64,000 nucleotides of DNA, taken from the NCBI GenBank assembly GCA_016721315.1, contig JADKIL010000002.1, positions 62,001 through 126,000 on the forward strand. The letters are read 5' to 3'. Source of the stretch: Candidatus Villigracilis vicinus. Its GTDB lineage: Bacteria; Chloroflexota; Anaerolineae; Anaerolineales; Villigracilaceae. Position numbers and translations under genes: made by a program. The notes beneath the pieces were generated by a model. That model did no database searches and was not told where the DNA came from. It saw only the letters and a program-made list of their open reading frames with translations. Position 1 is the stretch's first letter. Every line of letters begins with the position of its first letter. Shown here piece by piece: positions 1 to 7,858 of the stretch.

Positions 1-104
1 GTACCACGACCGGCGGTTTTACCCTGACCGGCGGAAATACCGCGACCCACGCGTTTTCGGTTCTTTTTTGACCCAGGATTGGGTACAAGATCGTGTAGTT
101 TCAT
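1..104 (-). CDS. rplO: 50S ribosomal protein L15 (uL15), 3' part missing
   Basis: uL15 is a core protein of the large subunit whose extended N-terminus threads between 23S rRNA helices. Only about 34 N-terminal residues are present and the gene continues past the left edge. The visible start MKLHDLVPNPGSKKNRKRVG, followed by the Gly-rich GRGISAGQGKTAGRG, is the conserved uL15 opening. The ATG follows the rpmD stop after 8 bases, the usual rpmD-rplO order of the spc operon. It is absent from most ORF lists because it is truncated. Confidence 0.95.
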   Translation of the reverse strand, partial: MKLHDLVPNPGSKKNRKRVGRGISAGQGKTAGRG

Positions 105-112
105 GGTTCAAC

Positions 113-310
113 CTACTCTTCAATCTTGATCAAATGAATGATCTTGTTCAACATACCGCGCAAGGCGGGAGAATCTTTGTGTTCAACGGTTTGGTGCATT
201 CGGCGCAGACCCAAAGCCTTGACTGTCGCTTTCTGGTCTTTGGTATAACCAATGGCGCTGCGCACCAGTGTGACACGAATGTTTTTACCGGAAGTTTCTT
301 TCTTAGGCAT
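113..310 (-). CDS. rpmD: 50S ribosomal protein L30 (uL30)
   Basis: A 65-residue uL30, a small large-subunit protein, at the normal bacterial length. I start at MPKKETSGKN: a longer upstream reading would run deep into rpsE in another frame. The family signature is IRVTLVRSAIGYTKDQKATV followed by LGLRRMHQTVEHKD. Its first 8 bases overlap the end of rpsE, so translational coupling is likely. It sits between rpsE and rplO as in the canonical spc operon. Confidence 0.96.
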   Translation of the reverse strand: MPKKETSGKNIRVTLVRSAIGYTKDQKATVKALGLRRMHQTVEHKDSPALRGMLNKIIHLIKIEE

Positions 311-845
311 GCTGCTTCCTCCGTTCCCAGAATGGGAGCAGTTCGTCAGAACGCTTGCCGCGGCGGGCAGCTTCAATAGCGGGAGAACGGAGTCCGTCCA
401 GCGCGTCAAAGGTTGCCATCACCACATTGAGAACGTTCGCGCTTCCCATGGATTTGGTCAGGATGTCGCGCACACCGGCTACTTCCAACACCGCACGGAC
501 GCCGCCTGCGGCGATAACGCCGGTACCAGCAGAAGCAGGCTTGAGAAAGACTCTCGCACCAGCAACTTTTCCGAGCGATTCATGCGGGATGGTCGTCCCG
601 GCAATGTTGACAGCGCGAATATTCTTACGAGCGCGCTCAGACGCTTTTCGCATCGCATCGGGAACAGCATTGGCTTTGCCAACACCCATACCGATGTTAC
701 CCTTCTTGTCGCCGACCACAACGGTCACGCGGAAGCGGAAGCGGCGACCACCCTTCACCACTTTGGCAACACGGGCGATCTCGATCACGCGTTCCTCGAA
801 GGCATCCTGCGATTCGTACTGTTTATCGAATTGATTATCTGCCAT
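303..845 (-). CDS. rpsE: 30S ribosomal protein S5 (uS5)
   Basis: uS5 lies at the mRNA entry site of the small subunit and contributes to decoding fidelity. The protein is 180 residues from the ATG at MADNQFDKQY, which has GGAG 7 bases upstream. An in-frame TTG four codons earlier overlaps that Shine-Dalgarno sequence and is unlikely to be used. The N-terminal dsRBD-like S5 domain carries ERVIEIARVAKVVKGGRRFR, and the C-terminal domain carries the Gly/Ala-rich VIAAGGVRAVLEVAGVRDIL. The rplR gene is 21 bases upstream and rpmD overlaps downstream. Confidence 0.97.
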   Translation of the reverse strand: MADNQFDKQYESQDAFEERVIEIARVAKVVKGGRRFRFRVTVVVGDKKGNIGMGVGKANAVPDAMRKASERARKNIRAVNIAGTTIPHESLGKVAGARVFLKPASAGTGVIAAGGVRAVLEVAGVRDILTKSMGSANVLNVVMATFDALDGLRSPAIEAARRGKRSDELLPFWERRKQHA

Positions 846-866
846 ATCTTTCTCCAATGTTCCGCA

Positions 867-1232
867 TTAGAACTGCAGGCCGCCTTCGCGCGCGCCGTCT
901 GCCAGGGCTTTGATGCGCCCGGTGTAACGAAACCCGCCGCGGTCAAACACGACCGTGGAAATTCCCTTGGATTGCGCACGTTCGGCAATGGCTTTCCCGA
1001 TGGCTTTCGCCTGTTCGGTCTTCTTCATGCCTTTTACCTTCTCACGCAGGTCCTTATCAACGGTGGAGGCGGAAACGATGGTGTTCCCATCCATATCGTC
1101 AATGATCTGGGCATAAATGCCCGTCAGGCTCTTGAAAACGTTCAAGCGCGGGCGTTCGGGATTTCCGAAAACCTGTTTACGAACGCGCAAGTGGCGGCGT
1201 TCACGAGCCAGAGCACGATTTTTGTTAGCCAT
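867..1232 (-). CDS. rplR: 50S ribosomal protein L18 (uL18)
   Basis: uL18 binds 5S rRNA in the central protuberance. The 121-residue length is typical. The basic N-terminus NKNRALARERRHLRVRKQV is the 5S-binding tail, and the body contains RLNVFKSLTGIYAQIIDD and the C-terminal VVFDRGGFRYTGRIKALADG motif. It starts 3 bases after the rplF stop, so the two are translated in tandem. Confidence 0.97.
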   Translation of the reverse strand: MANKNRALARERRHLRVRKQVFGNPERPRLNVFKSLTGIYAQIIDDMDGNTIVSASTVDKDLREKVKGMKKTEQAKAIGKAIAERAQSKGISTVVFDRGGFRYTGRIKALADGAREGGLQF

Positions 1233-1235
1233 GGA

Positions 1236-1784
1236 TTACTTGGCTCCTTTCCCGGCTTTACCGGCTTTACGGCGGACCTTCTCGCCGAGATAGCGTAAGC
1301 CCTTGCCATGATAGGGTTCCGGCGGGCGGACGTTACGAACGTTCGCAGCCACCTGCCCCACCAATTCCTTATCGAAGCCCAAAACCTTGATCTGGCGGGT
1401 CTTCGCGTCTGTTTCAAAAGAAATACCGACGGGTGGTTCGATCTTAACCGGGTGGGAATATCCGACGAACAACGCCAGGTTCTTCCCTTCCATTTCGGCG
1501 CGGTACCCCACGCCTTCAACTTCAAGCACAACTTCAAAACCCTTGCTCACGCCGTGGATCATATTTGCAAGAACGGCGCGGGTGGTTCCGTGCAGGGCAC
1601 GTTCCTCGGGGTTGTCAGATGCGCGGGCGATCTTCAACTGGTTGTCTTCCATTTTGATATCGATCAATTTGGAAAATTCCCGGTGAAGCTCACCCTTCGG
1701 TCCCTTCACGCGTACTTTGGAGCCAGTCAGCTCCACCTGAACGCCAGCGGGGATCTCTACAGGTAAACGACCAATGCGAGACAC
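1236..1784 (-). CDS. rplF: 50S ribosomal protein L6 (uL6)
   Basis: uL6 sits near the sarcin-ricin loop and factor-binding site. I call the GTG giving (M)SRIGRLPVEIPAGVQV, 182 residues: an AGGAGG lies 6 bases upstream and this is where family members begin, whereas a 20-residue longer reading would overlap rpsH out of frame. Two related alpha/beta L6 repeats are visible, the second ending in the conserved VRPPEPYHGKGLRYLGE. The rpsH stop codon overlaps the Shine-Dalgarno region. Confidence 0.96.
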   Translation of the reverse strand: MSRIGRLPVEIPAGVQVELTGSKVRVKGPKGELHREFSKLIDIKMEDNQLKIARASDNPEERALHGTTRAVLANMIHGVSKGFEVVLEVEGVGYRAEMEGKNLALFVGYSHPVKIEPPVGISFETDAKTRQIKVLGFDKELVGQVAANVRNVRPPEPYHGKGLRYLGEKVRRKAGKAGKGAK

Positions 1785-1794
1785 TATAAACCTC

Positions 1795-2208
1795 CTACCA
1801 AACCTTGCAGATGATCTCGCCGCCCACACCCAACTGTCGGGCACGTGCGCCGGTCATTACACCCTTGGGGGTCGAGAGAATGGCAACGCCAATTCCGGAA
1901 AGCACCCAGGGGATGTCTGTTTTCTTGGTATAGATGCGGCGACCGGGCTTGCTGACGCGCTCCAGACCGGAGATCACGGCGCGGCGCTGGCGGCGTTCGC
2001 CTACGTATTTGATTTTGAGGCGCAAAACTTTCTGCGCTTCTTGTTCACCATCGACCACTTCGAACCCTTCGAGGAAACCTTCCTCTTTCAGGATCTTGGC
2101 AATCTCAAGCTTGATCTTGGAACTCGGCAGCGCAACCTGGGCATGGCCCGCCATAACGGCGTTGCGGATGCGAGTTAACATATCGGCAATTGGATCAGTG
2201 AATGACAT
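1795..2208 (-). CDS. rpsH: 30S ribosomal protein S8 (uS8)
   Basis: uS8 binds the central domain of 16S rRNA early in assembly and in many bacteria represses the spc operon through its own mRNA. This 137-residue protein has the expected opening TDPIADMLTRIRNAVMAGH and the C-terminal S8 signature GVAILSTPKGVMTGARAR. Its position between rpsN and rplF is the standard one. I did not find a convincing S8 operator near rplE. Confidence 0.97.
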   Translation of the reverse strand: MSFTDPIADMLTRIRNAVMAGHAQVALPSSKIKLEIAKILKEEGFLEGFEVVDGEQEAQKVLRLKIKYVGERRQRRAVISGLERVSKPGRRIYTKKTDIPWVLSGIGVAILSTPKGVMTGARARQLGVGGEIICKVW

Positions 2209-2228
2209 GATTAACCTCCAACCCGGCT

Positions 2229-2411
2229 TTACCAGGATGCCTTTACGACGCCGGGGATTTGGCCCTTCAACGCCAGTTCACGGAAACAAATGCGGCATAG
2301 GCCGAAGCGGCGGATATATCCGCGGGGACGTCCACAGCGCTGGCAGCGATTCCGTACTTGCACCGCATGGCGGCGGCGCTGTTCACGATATTGCATACAT
2401 TTCTTTGCCAT
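2229..2411 (-). CDS. rpsN: 30S ribosomal protein S14, zinc-binding type Z
   Basis: uS14 is placed in the 30S head. At 60 residues it is the short zinc form: Cys23-x2-Cys26 and Cys39-x2-Cys42 form the zinc knuckle, within NRCQRCGRPRGYIRRFGLCRICF. It ends KGQIPGVVKASW, as the family does. It lies between rplE and rpsH. No zinc-free long paralogue occurs in the window. Confidence 0.97.
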   Translation of the reverse strand: MAKKCMQYREQRRRHAVQVRNRCQRCGRPRGYIRRFGLCRICFRELALKGQIPGVVKASW

Positions 2412-2414
2412 ACC

Positions 2415-2966
2415 TTACGCTTCCTTCTTGCCGCTGAACGGCATTCCGAGCTGTCTTAGCAAGGCGCGGGCTTCATCATCGTTCTGTGCTGTTGTTACGA
2501 TGGTGATTTCCATACCGCGCAATTTATCGATTTTGTCGTACTCGATCTCGGGGAAAACCAATTGATCCTTGAGACCCAGCGTGTAGTTCCCGCGCCCATC
2601 AAAGGCATTGGGAGAAATGCCGCGGAAGTCGCGCACACGCGGCAGAGCAATGTTCACGAGGCGGTCAAAGAACGCCCACATACGGGGACCACGCAGGGTC
2701 ACCTTGGTGCCGATCAAACGCCCTTCGCGAAGTTTGAAGTTCGCGATGCTCTTGCGTGCTTTGGTCTGCACCGGCTTCTGCCCGGTTACCAGGGTCAGGT
2801 CAGCCACCGCAGCTTCGAGCGCCTTGGGGTTATCCAACGCTTCGCCAAGACCGATGTTGACAACGATCTTTTCCAACCGCGGCACTTGCATGACATTCGT
2901 GAAACCGAATGACTTCAGCAAAGCCGGGGCTATTTCCTTGTTATAACGTTCCTGCATTCTGTTCAT
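2415..2966 (-). CDS. rplE: 50S ribosomal protein L5 (uL5)
   Basis: uL5 binds 5S rRNA in the central protuberance and contacts the P-site tRNA. The 183-residue sequence has the usual opening RYNKEIAPALLKSFGFTNV, then PRLEKIVVNIGLGEAL, and the C-terminal GMEITIVTTAQNDDEARALL. Starts at MNRM or at the internal MQERYN three codons later are both possible; I keep the first. The rplX stop lies 18 bases upstream. Confidence 0.97.
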   Translation of the reverse strand: MNRMQERYNKEIAPALLKSFGFTNVMQVPRLEKIVVNIGLGEALDNPKALEAAVADLTLVTGQKPVQTKARKSIANFKLREGRLIGTKVTLRGPRMWAFFDRLVNIALPRVRDFRGISPNAFDGRGNYTLGLKDQLVFPEIEYDKIDKLRGMEITIVTTAQNDDEARALLRQLGMPFSGKKEA

Positions 2967-2984
2967 TTTTTACCTGCTCCGCGG

Positions 2985-3317
2985 CTAGTCGATCGTGGCT
3001 TGACAATTTTTGCAGACACGATGTGCGCCTTCTTCGTCGCGCTGAACGCCGACGCGTGTGGCTTCACCGCATTTCGGGCATACAAGCATCACATTGGAAA
3101 TATCGACGGGTCCTTCGAATTGAAGTCGCCCGGGGTTGATATTACGCCCAGCCTGGGTCTGCACCTGTTTCTGATGCTTGGTGCGGATATTGACACCCTG
3201 CACCACCACTCGGCGTTCATCCAAAATCACGTTGATGACTTCACCGCGCTTGCCTTTATCTTCCAGACGGCCGCTGATCACTTCGACGGTATCACCTTTT
3301 CGAATTTTGACTTTCAT
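2985..3317 (-). CDS. rplX: 50S ribosomal protein L24 (uL24) with zinc ribbon
   Basis: uL24 is an assembly-initiating protein near the exit tunnel. Its N-terminus is the KOW motif (KIRKGDTVEVISGRLEDKGK). At 110 residues it is slightly long because the C-terminus carries two cysteine pairs, Cys80-x2-Cys83 and Cys102-x2-Cys105, consistent with a zinc ribbon like those in some bacterial uL24 proteins. The start directly follows a good Shine-Dalgarno sequence, 9 bases after rplN. Confidence 0.96.
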   Translation of the reverse strand: MKVKIRKGDTVEVISGRLEDKGKRGEVINVILDERRVVVQGVNIRTKHQKQVQTQAGRNINPGRLQFEGPVDISNVMLVCPKCGEATRVGVQRDEEGAHRVCKNCQATID

Positions 3318-3326
3318 TCTCAGCTC

Positions 3327-3698
3327 CTACAACACTTCCGGGGCCAGCGACACGATCTTCATGTAGCCCATATCGCGCAATTCGCGCGCCACAGGTCCAA
3401 AGATACGCGTGCCCCTCGGGTTTTCGCCATCCGCATCCAGGATAACGGCGGCGTTATCGTCAAAGCGGATGTACGAGCCGTCTTCGCGGCGCCATTCCTT
3501 GGTGCAGCGCACGATCACGGCCTTCACAACTTCACTCTTTTTCACAGAGCCCTGCGGTGCAGCAGCCTTGACGGTCGCCACTACCACATCACCGATCGCA
3601 CCATATTTGCGTCGAGAACCGCCCATCACATGGATGACGAGTAGTTCGCGGGCGCCGGTGTTATCAGCCACCTTCAAACGAGATTCATGCTGAATCAT
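3327..3698 (-). CDS. rplN: 50S ribosomal protein L14 (uL14)
   Basis: uL14 lies at the subunit interface and is the docking site for silencing factors of the RsfS type. The sequence is 123 residues, with the conserved MIQHESRLKVADNTGARE opening, the IRFDDNAAVILDADGENPRG core and the RIFGPVARELRD motif. It is separated from rpsQ by 3 bases. Confidence 0.97.
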   Translation of the reverse strand: MIQHESRLKVADNTGARELLVIHVMGGSRRKYGAIGDVVVATVKAAAPQGSVKKSEVVKAVIVRCTKEWRREDGSYIRFDDNAAVILDADGENPRGTRIFGPVARELRDMGYMKIVSLAPEVL

Positions 3699-3701
3699 GG
3701 C

Positions 3702-3974
3702 TTACTCTCCTACGCCCTGATCGGCGGTACGGACTTCACGCTTCACTACGGTTTCCACTGCCCAACGCTTGTCACGAGACAGCGGGCGGGATTCCACGAT
3801 GCGGACTTCATCACCGATCTGGCAGCCGATCTCATCGTGAGCCTTCACACGCATGCTCGAAAACACAACCTTCTTATATAGAGGGTGGCGATACTTGCGA
3901 GTGATCTCTACCACGACCGTTTTGGTCATTTTATTGCTGGTGACAACACCAGTCATACGACGACGATTGTTCAT
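3702..3974 (-). CDS. rpsQ: 30S ribosomal protein S17 (uS17)
   Basis: uS17 is a primary 16S rRNA binder with an OB fold. The 90-residue sequence contains RRMTGVVTSNKMTKTVVVEI and the HDEIGCQIGDEVRIVESRPLS segment that defines the family. The ATG overlaps the rpmC stop by 4 bases (ATGA), so it is translationally coupled to L29. Confidence 0.97.
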   Translation of the reverse strand: MNNRRRMTGVVTSNKMTKTVVVEITRKYRHPLYKKVVFSSMRVKAHDEIGCQIGDEVRIVESRPLSRDKRWAVETVVKREVRTADQGVGE

Positions 3975-4192
3975 TTTGCACCTTCCACTGCAGCATTCCT
4001 AAGTATTTCACTCAGAATGGTTTCCATACGGGCAATATCCTTGCGAAGGACGTTCAGGCGGCTGGCGTCAGTCAACTGCCCGCTCACCTGCTGGAAGCGC
4101 AGTTTCATCAATTCATCGCGTGCATCGGAAATCTTTGTGCGGATTTCCTCAGGACCCAGCTTGCGAATTTCTGCGGATTTCAAAGCTTTCAT
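3971..4192 (-). CDS. rpmC: 50S ribosomal protein L29 (uL29)
   Basis: uL29 forms a helical hairpin at the rim of the polypeptide exit tunnel, next to the SRP and trigger-factor docking site. The 73-residue sequence has the two expected helices; the conserved ELMKLRFQQVSGQLTDASRL is followed by VLRKDIARMETILSE. It starts 2 bases after the rplP stop. Confidence 0.97.
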   Translation of the reverse strand: MKALKSAEIRKLGPEEIRTKISDARDELMKLRFQQVSGQLTDASRLNVLRKDIARMETILSEILRNAAVEGAK

Positions 4193-4194
4193 AG

Positions 4195-4614
4195 TTATTC
4201 TCCTCCTGCGTGGCGGGCCACAACTTTGGTCTTGATGGAGAATTTGTACTGGGCAGCCTTCAAAGCAGCCACAGCGATTTCAGCTGAAAGTCCGCTGACT
4301 TCGAACATGATGCGTCCAGGCTTCACAACGGCAACATAGTATTCCACATTACCTTTACCGGAACCCATGCGGGTCTCGGGTGGCTTATGAGTGAAAGGCT
4401 TGGCGGGGAAAATCCGGATCCAGATCTTACCGCGGCGCTTCATCTCACGCACGATCGAGCGGCGAGCCGCTTCGATTTGGCGGGCTGTCACCCAGCCCGG
4501 TTCCAACGCCTGCAGACCAAATTCGCCGAAGGCGACTTCCGCACCGCGGAGAGCCTTACCTCGCATACGACCACGCATCTGCTTGCGCCACTTTACACGT
4601 TTAGGCATCAACAT
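4195..4614 (-). CDS. rplP: 50S ribosomal protein L16 (uL16)
   Basis: uL16 is required late in 50S assembly and contacts A-site tRNA. The 139 residues begin with the canonical MLMPKRVKWRKQMRG; a GAGG about 8 bases upstream supports this start. Also visible are the FGLQALEPGWVTARQIEAAR core and the KPFTHKPPETRMGSGKG loop. Gene order rpsC-rplP-rpmC is the S10-operon standard. Confidence 0.97.
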   Translation of the reverse strand: MLMPKRVKWRKQMRGRMRGKALRGAEVAFGEFGLQALEPGWVTARQIEAARRSIVREMKRRGKIWIRIFPAKPFTHKPPETRMGSGKGNVEYYVAVVKPGRIMFEVSGLSAEIAVAALKAAQYKFSIKTKVVARHAGGE

Positions 4615-4646
4615 AGCAATAACCTCATCTCAAAGCGACGTCGCGA

Positions 4647-5396
4647 TTACTCGCTGACGTACACGCCTTCCGTCGCTTCGGCTTTTTCTTCAACTTCAGG
4701 TTTAACTTCACCCTTATAGATCCAAACTTTGACGCCGATCTGACCATAAGTAGTCAAGGCTTCTTCGGTGGCAAAATCCAGATTAGCACGCAGGGTCTGT
4801 AGAGGAACACGTCCTTCGCGGAGCCAAACATCGCGGGACATTTCAGCACCACCCAAGCGGCCGCCAACGAGGATCTTGATGCCCTCAGCGCCCTGCTTCA
4901 TGGCTTGCTGAATAGCGCGCTTCATTGCGCGGCGATATGCGATACGGCGTTCGAGCTGATCAGCAATATTCTTGGCAACCAGTTTTGCGTCAAGGTCAGG
5001 ATTCGAGATCTCCTTGATGTCCAATTCGATCTTCTTGCCTACCAACGCTTCGAGCGCAGCGCGAATCTTCTTCACACCCTCGCCTTTACGTCCGATCAAA
5101 ATACCGGGCTTGGCGGTGTGGATGGCGATGCGGATCTTGCCAGGGGTGCGTTCTACATCAATGTGGGAAACGCCCGCCTTGCCATCGCGGATCGCATCAG
5201 GGAGTTCCTTGCGCAATTCGCGAACTTTTTCATTGGCAGCAGCGCCGCCCTTGGAGAGCTTGCCGATCAAAAGATTTCGAATGGCAAGATCCTGGTGCAA
5301 CTGCTGGCGATATGTGCTTCCCTCAGCGAACCAACGGCCGCCCCATGGCTGGTTGATTCCGAGACGAAAACCAACGGGATGTACTTTTCTACCCAT
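4647..5396 (-). CDS. rpsC: 30S ribosomal protein S3 (uS3)
   Basis: uS3 lines the mRNA entry channel and has mRNA helicase activity together with S4 and S5. It starts MGRKVHPVGFRLG. An N-terminal KH domain carries GILIGRKGEGVKKIRAALEA at about residues 92-111, and the C-terminal S3 domain carries ILVGGRLGGAEMSRDVWLRE. The tail is Glu-rich, as often seen. At 249 residues it is slightly longer than the E. coli protein. Confidence 0.97.
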   Translation of the reverse strand: MGRKVHPVGFRLGINQPWGGRWFAEGSTYRQQLHQDLAIRNLLIGKLSKGGAAANEKVRELRKELPDAIRDGKAGVSHIDVERTPGKIRIAIHTAKPGILIGRKGEGVKKIRAALEALVGKKIELDIKEISNPDLDAKLVAKNIADQLERRIAYRRAMKRAIQQAMKQGAEGIKILVGGRLGGAEMSRDVWLREGRVPLQTLRANLDFATEEALTTYGQIGVKVWIYKGEVKPEVEEKAEATEGVYVSE

Positions 5397-5405
5397 ATAA
5401 TCTCC

Positions 5406-5747
5406 TTATGCTCCGCGCTCGCGCAAAATAACCGTCACATGAGAACTGCGGCGCAAAAGCGGCTTGAAACGACCGCGCGCACCGAAGCGCCGCCACTTGC
5501 GGGTCGGGGCTTCATCTGCAGTGATCTTTGCAACAACCAAGTCATCACGGCTGACGCCGAAGTTTTCTTCAGCATTAGCCACTGCGGAGGCAACCAGTTT
5601 ATAAACAGGGCCTGCGGCGCGCTTGTTTACAAACTTGAGTATCTCGAGTGCTTCAATGGCGCTCTTGCCGCGTACTGTATCGATCACAGCGCGAACTTTT
5701 TGCGCGGACTGAGGGAGAAACCGAACGTGTGCTTGAATATCCGTCAT
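5406..5747 (-). CDS. rplV: 50S ribosomal protein L22 (uL22)
   Basis: uL22 lines the exit tunnel with a beta-hairpin that contacts nascent chains and macrolides. The start MTDIQAHVRFLPQSAQKVR has AAGGAGAG directly upstream and gives 113 residues. A longer open frame reaching back into rpsS is rejected because that part reads through rpsS coding sequence. The tunnel loop (ARGRFKPLLRRSSHVTVILRE region) is intact. Confidence 0.96.
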   Translation of the reverse strand: MTDIQAHVRFLPQSAQKVRAVIDTVRGKSAIEALEILKFVNKRAAGPVYKLVASAVANAEENFGVSRDDLVVAKITADEAPTRKWRRFGARGRFKPLLRRSSHVTVILRERGA

Positions 5748-5757
5748 GGCTCTCTCC

Positions 5758-6030
5758 TTACGCAGCCTTCTCAGCGGCTTGATGTCCGCGGAATGTGCGT
5801 GTCGGGGCGAATTCGCCCAAGCGGTGACCGACCATGTTTTCCGTAATATAGATCGGCACATGGCGGCGTCCATCGTGGACCGCGATCGTGTGTCCCACCA
5901 TTTGGGGGAAGATCACAGAGGCGCGGCTCCAGGTGCGAACCACCTTCTTCTCTTTTTTCTGATTCATGGACTCGATACGCTTGAGCAGTTTCGGCTCAAT
6001 GTAAGGACCCTTTTTCAATGATCTTGACAT
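5758..6030 (-). CDS. rpsS: 30S ribosomal protein S19 (uS19)
   Basis: uS19 binds 16S rRNA in the 30S head with S13. The 90-residue sequence shows RSLKKGPYIEPKLLKRIESM, the RASVIFPQMVGHTIAVHDGR core and the GHRLGEFAPTRTFRGH signature. It precedes rplV by 10 bases and follows rplB by 18 bases. Confidence 0.97.
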   Translation of the reverse strand: MSRSLKKGPYIEPKLLKRIESMNQKKEKKVVRTWSRASVIFPQMVGHTIAVHDGRRHVPIYITENMVGHRLGEFAPTRTFRGHQAAEKAA

Positions 6031-6048
6031 ATCTGCTTACCTCATCTA

Positions 6049-6885
6049 CTAGCGGTTCGTCTTGCTGCGACGACGCACAATGTACTGATCCGTCTTCTTG
6101 TTAAGGCGGGTCTTCTTACCCAAGGTAGGTTTACCCCAGGGAGACTTCGGACCGGGAAGACCAACGGGCTGGCGGCCTTCACCACCACCATGTGGATGGT
6201 CGCGGGGGCTCATTGCTGTACCGCGAACCGTCGGGCGAATGCCGAGGTGGCGCTTGCGACCGGCTTTACCAAGTTTGACATTGCCATGATCGAGATTTCC
6301 GACCTGACCAATCGTCGCGTAACAAACCTGATGAATGAGACGAACTTCGCCAGAAGGCATGCGGATCTGTGCAAAATCGCCTTCTTTAGCGAGCAGTTGT
6401 GCCGCTCCACCTGCGGAACGCACAAGCTGACCGCCCTTACCGGACTTCATCTCAATATTATGAATAAGTGTACCTACCGGAATATTGCTGATCGGTAGTG
6501 AATTGCCTGAGCGGATCTCAGCATTGGGACCAGACATAACAGTGTCGCCAACTTTTAGATCCACGGGAGCAACGATGTAACGCTTCTCGCCGTCCGCATA
6601 ATGCAACAAAGCAAGGCGGGCGGTACGGTTGGGATCGTATTCGATCGCGGCAACCTTCGCAGGAATTCCAAGTTTTTCACGTTTGAAATCCACCACGCGG
6701 ATGTAACGTCGGGCGCCACCGCCACGATGGCGAACTGTTACACGACCGTAAGCATTACGACCGCCAGAGCGCTTCTTGATAACAAGCAACGAGCGTTCTG
6801 GAGTGGACTTTGTGATTTCCTCAAAGGTATAGCCGGTCATATCACGCATGCCCGGGGTAATCGGTTTATACTTCTTGACAGCCAT
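6049..6885 (-). CDS. rplB: 50S ribosomal protein L2 (uL2)
   Basis: uL2 is needed for subunit joining and peptidyl transferase activity. The 278-residue sequence has an OB-like RNA-binding N-domain (GRVTVRHRGGGARRYIRVVD), an SH3-like domain (VGQVGNLDHGNVKLGKAGRK-like region), and the C-terminal MSPRDHPHGGGEGRQPVG loop that includes the conserved His near the peptidyl transferase centre. Its ATG overlaps the rplW stop by one base (TAATG). Confidence 0.97.
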   Translation of the reverse strand: MAVKKYKPITPGMRDMTGYTFEEITKSTPERSLLVIKKRSGGRNAYGRVTVRHRGGGARRYIRVVDFKREKLGIPAKVAAIEYDPNRTARLALLHYADGEKRYIVAPVDLKVGDTVMSGPNAEIRSGNSLPISNIPVGTLIHNIEMKSGKGGQLVRSAGGAAQLLAKEGDFAQIRMPSGEVRLIHQVCYATIGQVGNLDHGNVKLGKAGRKRHLGIRPTVRGTAMSPRDHPHGGGEGRQPVGLPGPKSPWGKPTLGKKTRLNKKTDQYIVRRRSKTNR

Positions 6886-7190
6886 TACTGCACCCCTTCA
6901 AAGATCTCGAGGGGTTTGCTGCCCTCGGCAAGGGTAACGATCGCCTTCTTGAAAGCAGGACGGCGAATGACCATGCGGCGAGATCGGCCGCGGCGTCCGC
7001 GCTTTGCAGGGGCGTTGACAATATTCACACGCGCCACAGTGACTTCAAAGAGGGTTTCCAAAGCATCCTTCACCACAGTGCGGGTAGCATCGTTACGAAC
7101 AACAAATACATACTGACCCAGCTTGCTGGATTGGGAATTGGATTTCTCGGTCACCAGCGGGCGGACGAGGACACTATAAAGTTCAGTCAT
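6885..7190 (-). CDS. rplW: 50S ribosomal protein L23 (uL23)
   Basis: uL23 sits at the exit tunnel and is the main docking site for trigger factor and SRP; trigger factor is encoded at about 58.9 kb. The 101 residues include VLVRPLVTEKSNSQSSKLGQ and YVFVVRNDATRTVVKDALET, the canonical N-terminal half. The C-terminal basic KRGRRGRSRRMVIRRPAFKK reads as the rRNA-contacting loop. It overlaps rplB by one base. Confidence 0.96.
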   Translation of the reverse strand: MTELYSVLVRPLVTEKSNSQSSKLGQYVFVVRNDATRTVVKDALETLFEVTVARVNIVNAPAKRGRRGRSRRMVIRRPAFKKAIVTLAEGSKPLEIFEGVQ

Positions 7191-7199
7191 GTCTCTCTC

Positions 7200-7829
7200 C
7201 TATCCTAGGTGCGCAACGAGCGCATCAATCGTTTTGACGGGCAAAACGACTTTATCGAAATTAAGGATGTCACGCACGTTCAAATAGCTGGCGAGCAGCA
7301 CCTTGGCGCTGTCGATATTATTTGCACTGCGCATCACCAGATCGTAATTCTGGTCTTTAGTAGGCATCAATACCAACACGGTAGAGGTGCCAACCAGGTT
7401 GCCCAACGCTTCAGCCACAAGCTTGGTCTTGGGTTCCTCGATATTGAGTTCTTCCACAACAACGATCGAGGCTTCAGAGGCTTTGACAGACAGCGCGGAA
7501 CGAAGTGCGGCAAGGCGCATCTTCTTCGGCATTCGCAATTCATAACTACGAGGATGCGGGGTATGGATACGGCCACCGCCAACCCACTGGGCCGCACGCC
7601 TAGAACCCTGACGAGCGCGGCCGGTCCCCTTCTGTTTCCAAGGTTTGCGTCCGCCACCTCGAACTTCACCACGGGTTTTGGTGTCGTGTGTACCAAGGCG
7701 CGCATTCGCCATCTGGCGCGTGTACGCTTGATGCATCAGATCCATATTTACAGGGGCTTCGAAAAGATTCGCGGGAAGTTCAATCTCGCGCACTTTCTTA
7801 CCCTTCATATCAAGAACATCTACTTTCAT
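7200..7829 (-). CDS. rplD: 50S ribosomal protein L4 (uL4)
   Basis: uL4 lines the narrow part of the exit tunnel and in E. coli also autoregulates the S10 operon. The 209-residue sequence has the tunnel-loop signature GGGRKPWKQKGTGRARQGSR around residues 61-80. No E. coli-type S10 leader is apparent ahead of rpsJ here, because rpsJ follows tuf after only 11 bases. Confidence 0.97.
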   Translation of the reverse strand: MKVDVLDMKGKKVREIELPANLFEAPVNMDLMHQAYTRQMANARLGTHDTKTRGEVRGGGRKPWKQKGTGRARQGSRRAAQWVGGGRIHTPHPRSYELRMPKKMRLAALRSALSVKASEASIVVVEELNIEEPKTKLVAEALGNLVGTSTVLVLMPTKDQNYDLVMRSANNIDSAKVLLASYLNVRDILNFDKVVLPVKTIDALVAHLG

Positions 7830-7858
7830 GGTAATCTCGCTCCGATTTCCTGCGCGCG

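Noticed and set aside
252..1298. Long plus-strand open frame (348 codons) across rpsE and rplR
   Set aside because: It is antisense to three well-conserved ribosomal genes, and its product has no family features. The same holds for the plus-strand frames at 8977-10290, 13575-14678 and 4905-5846.
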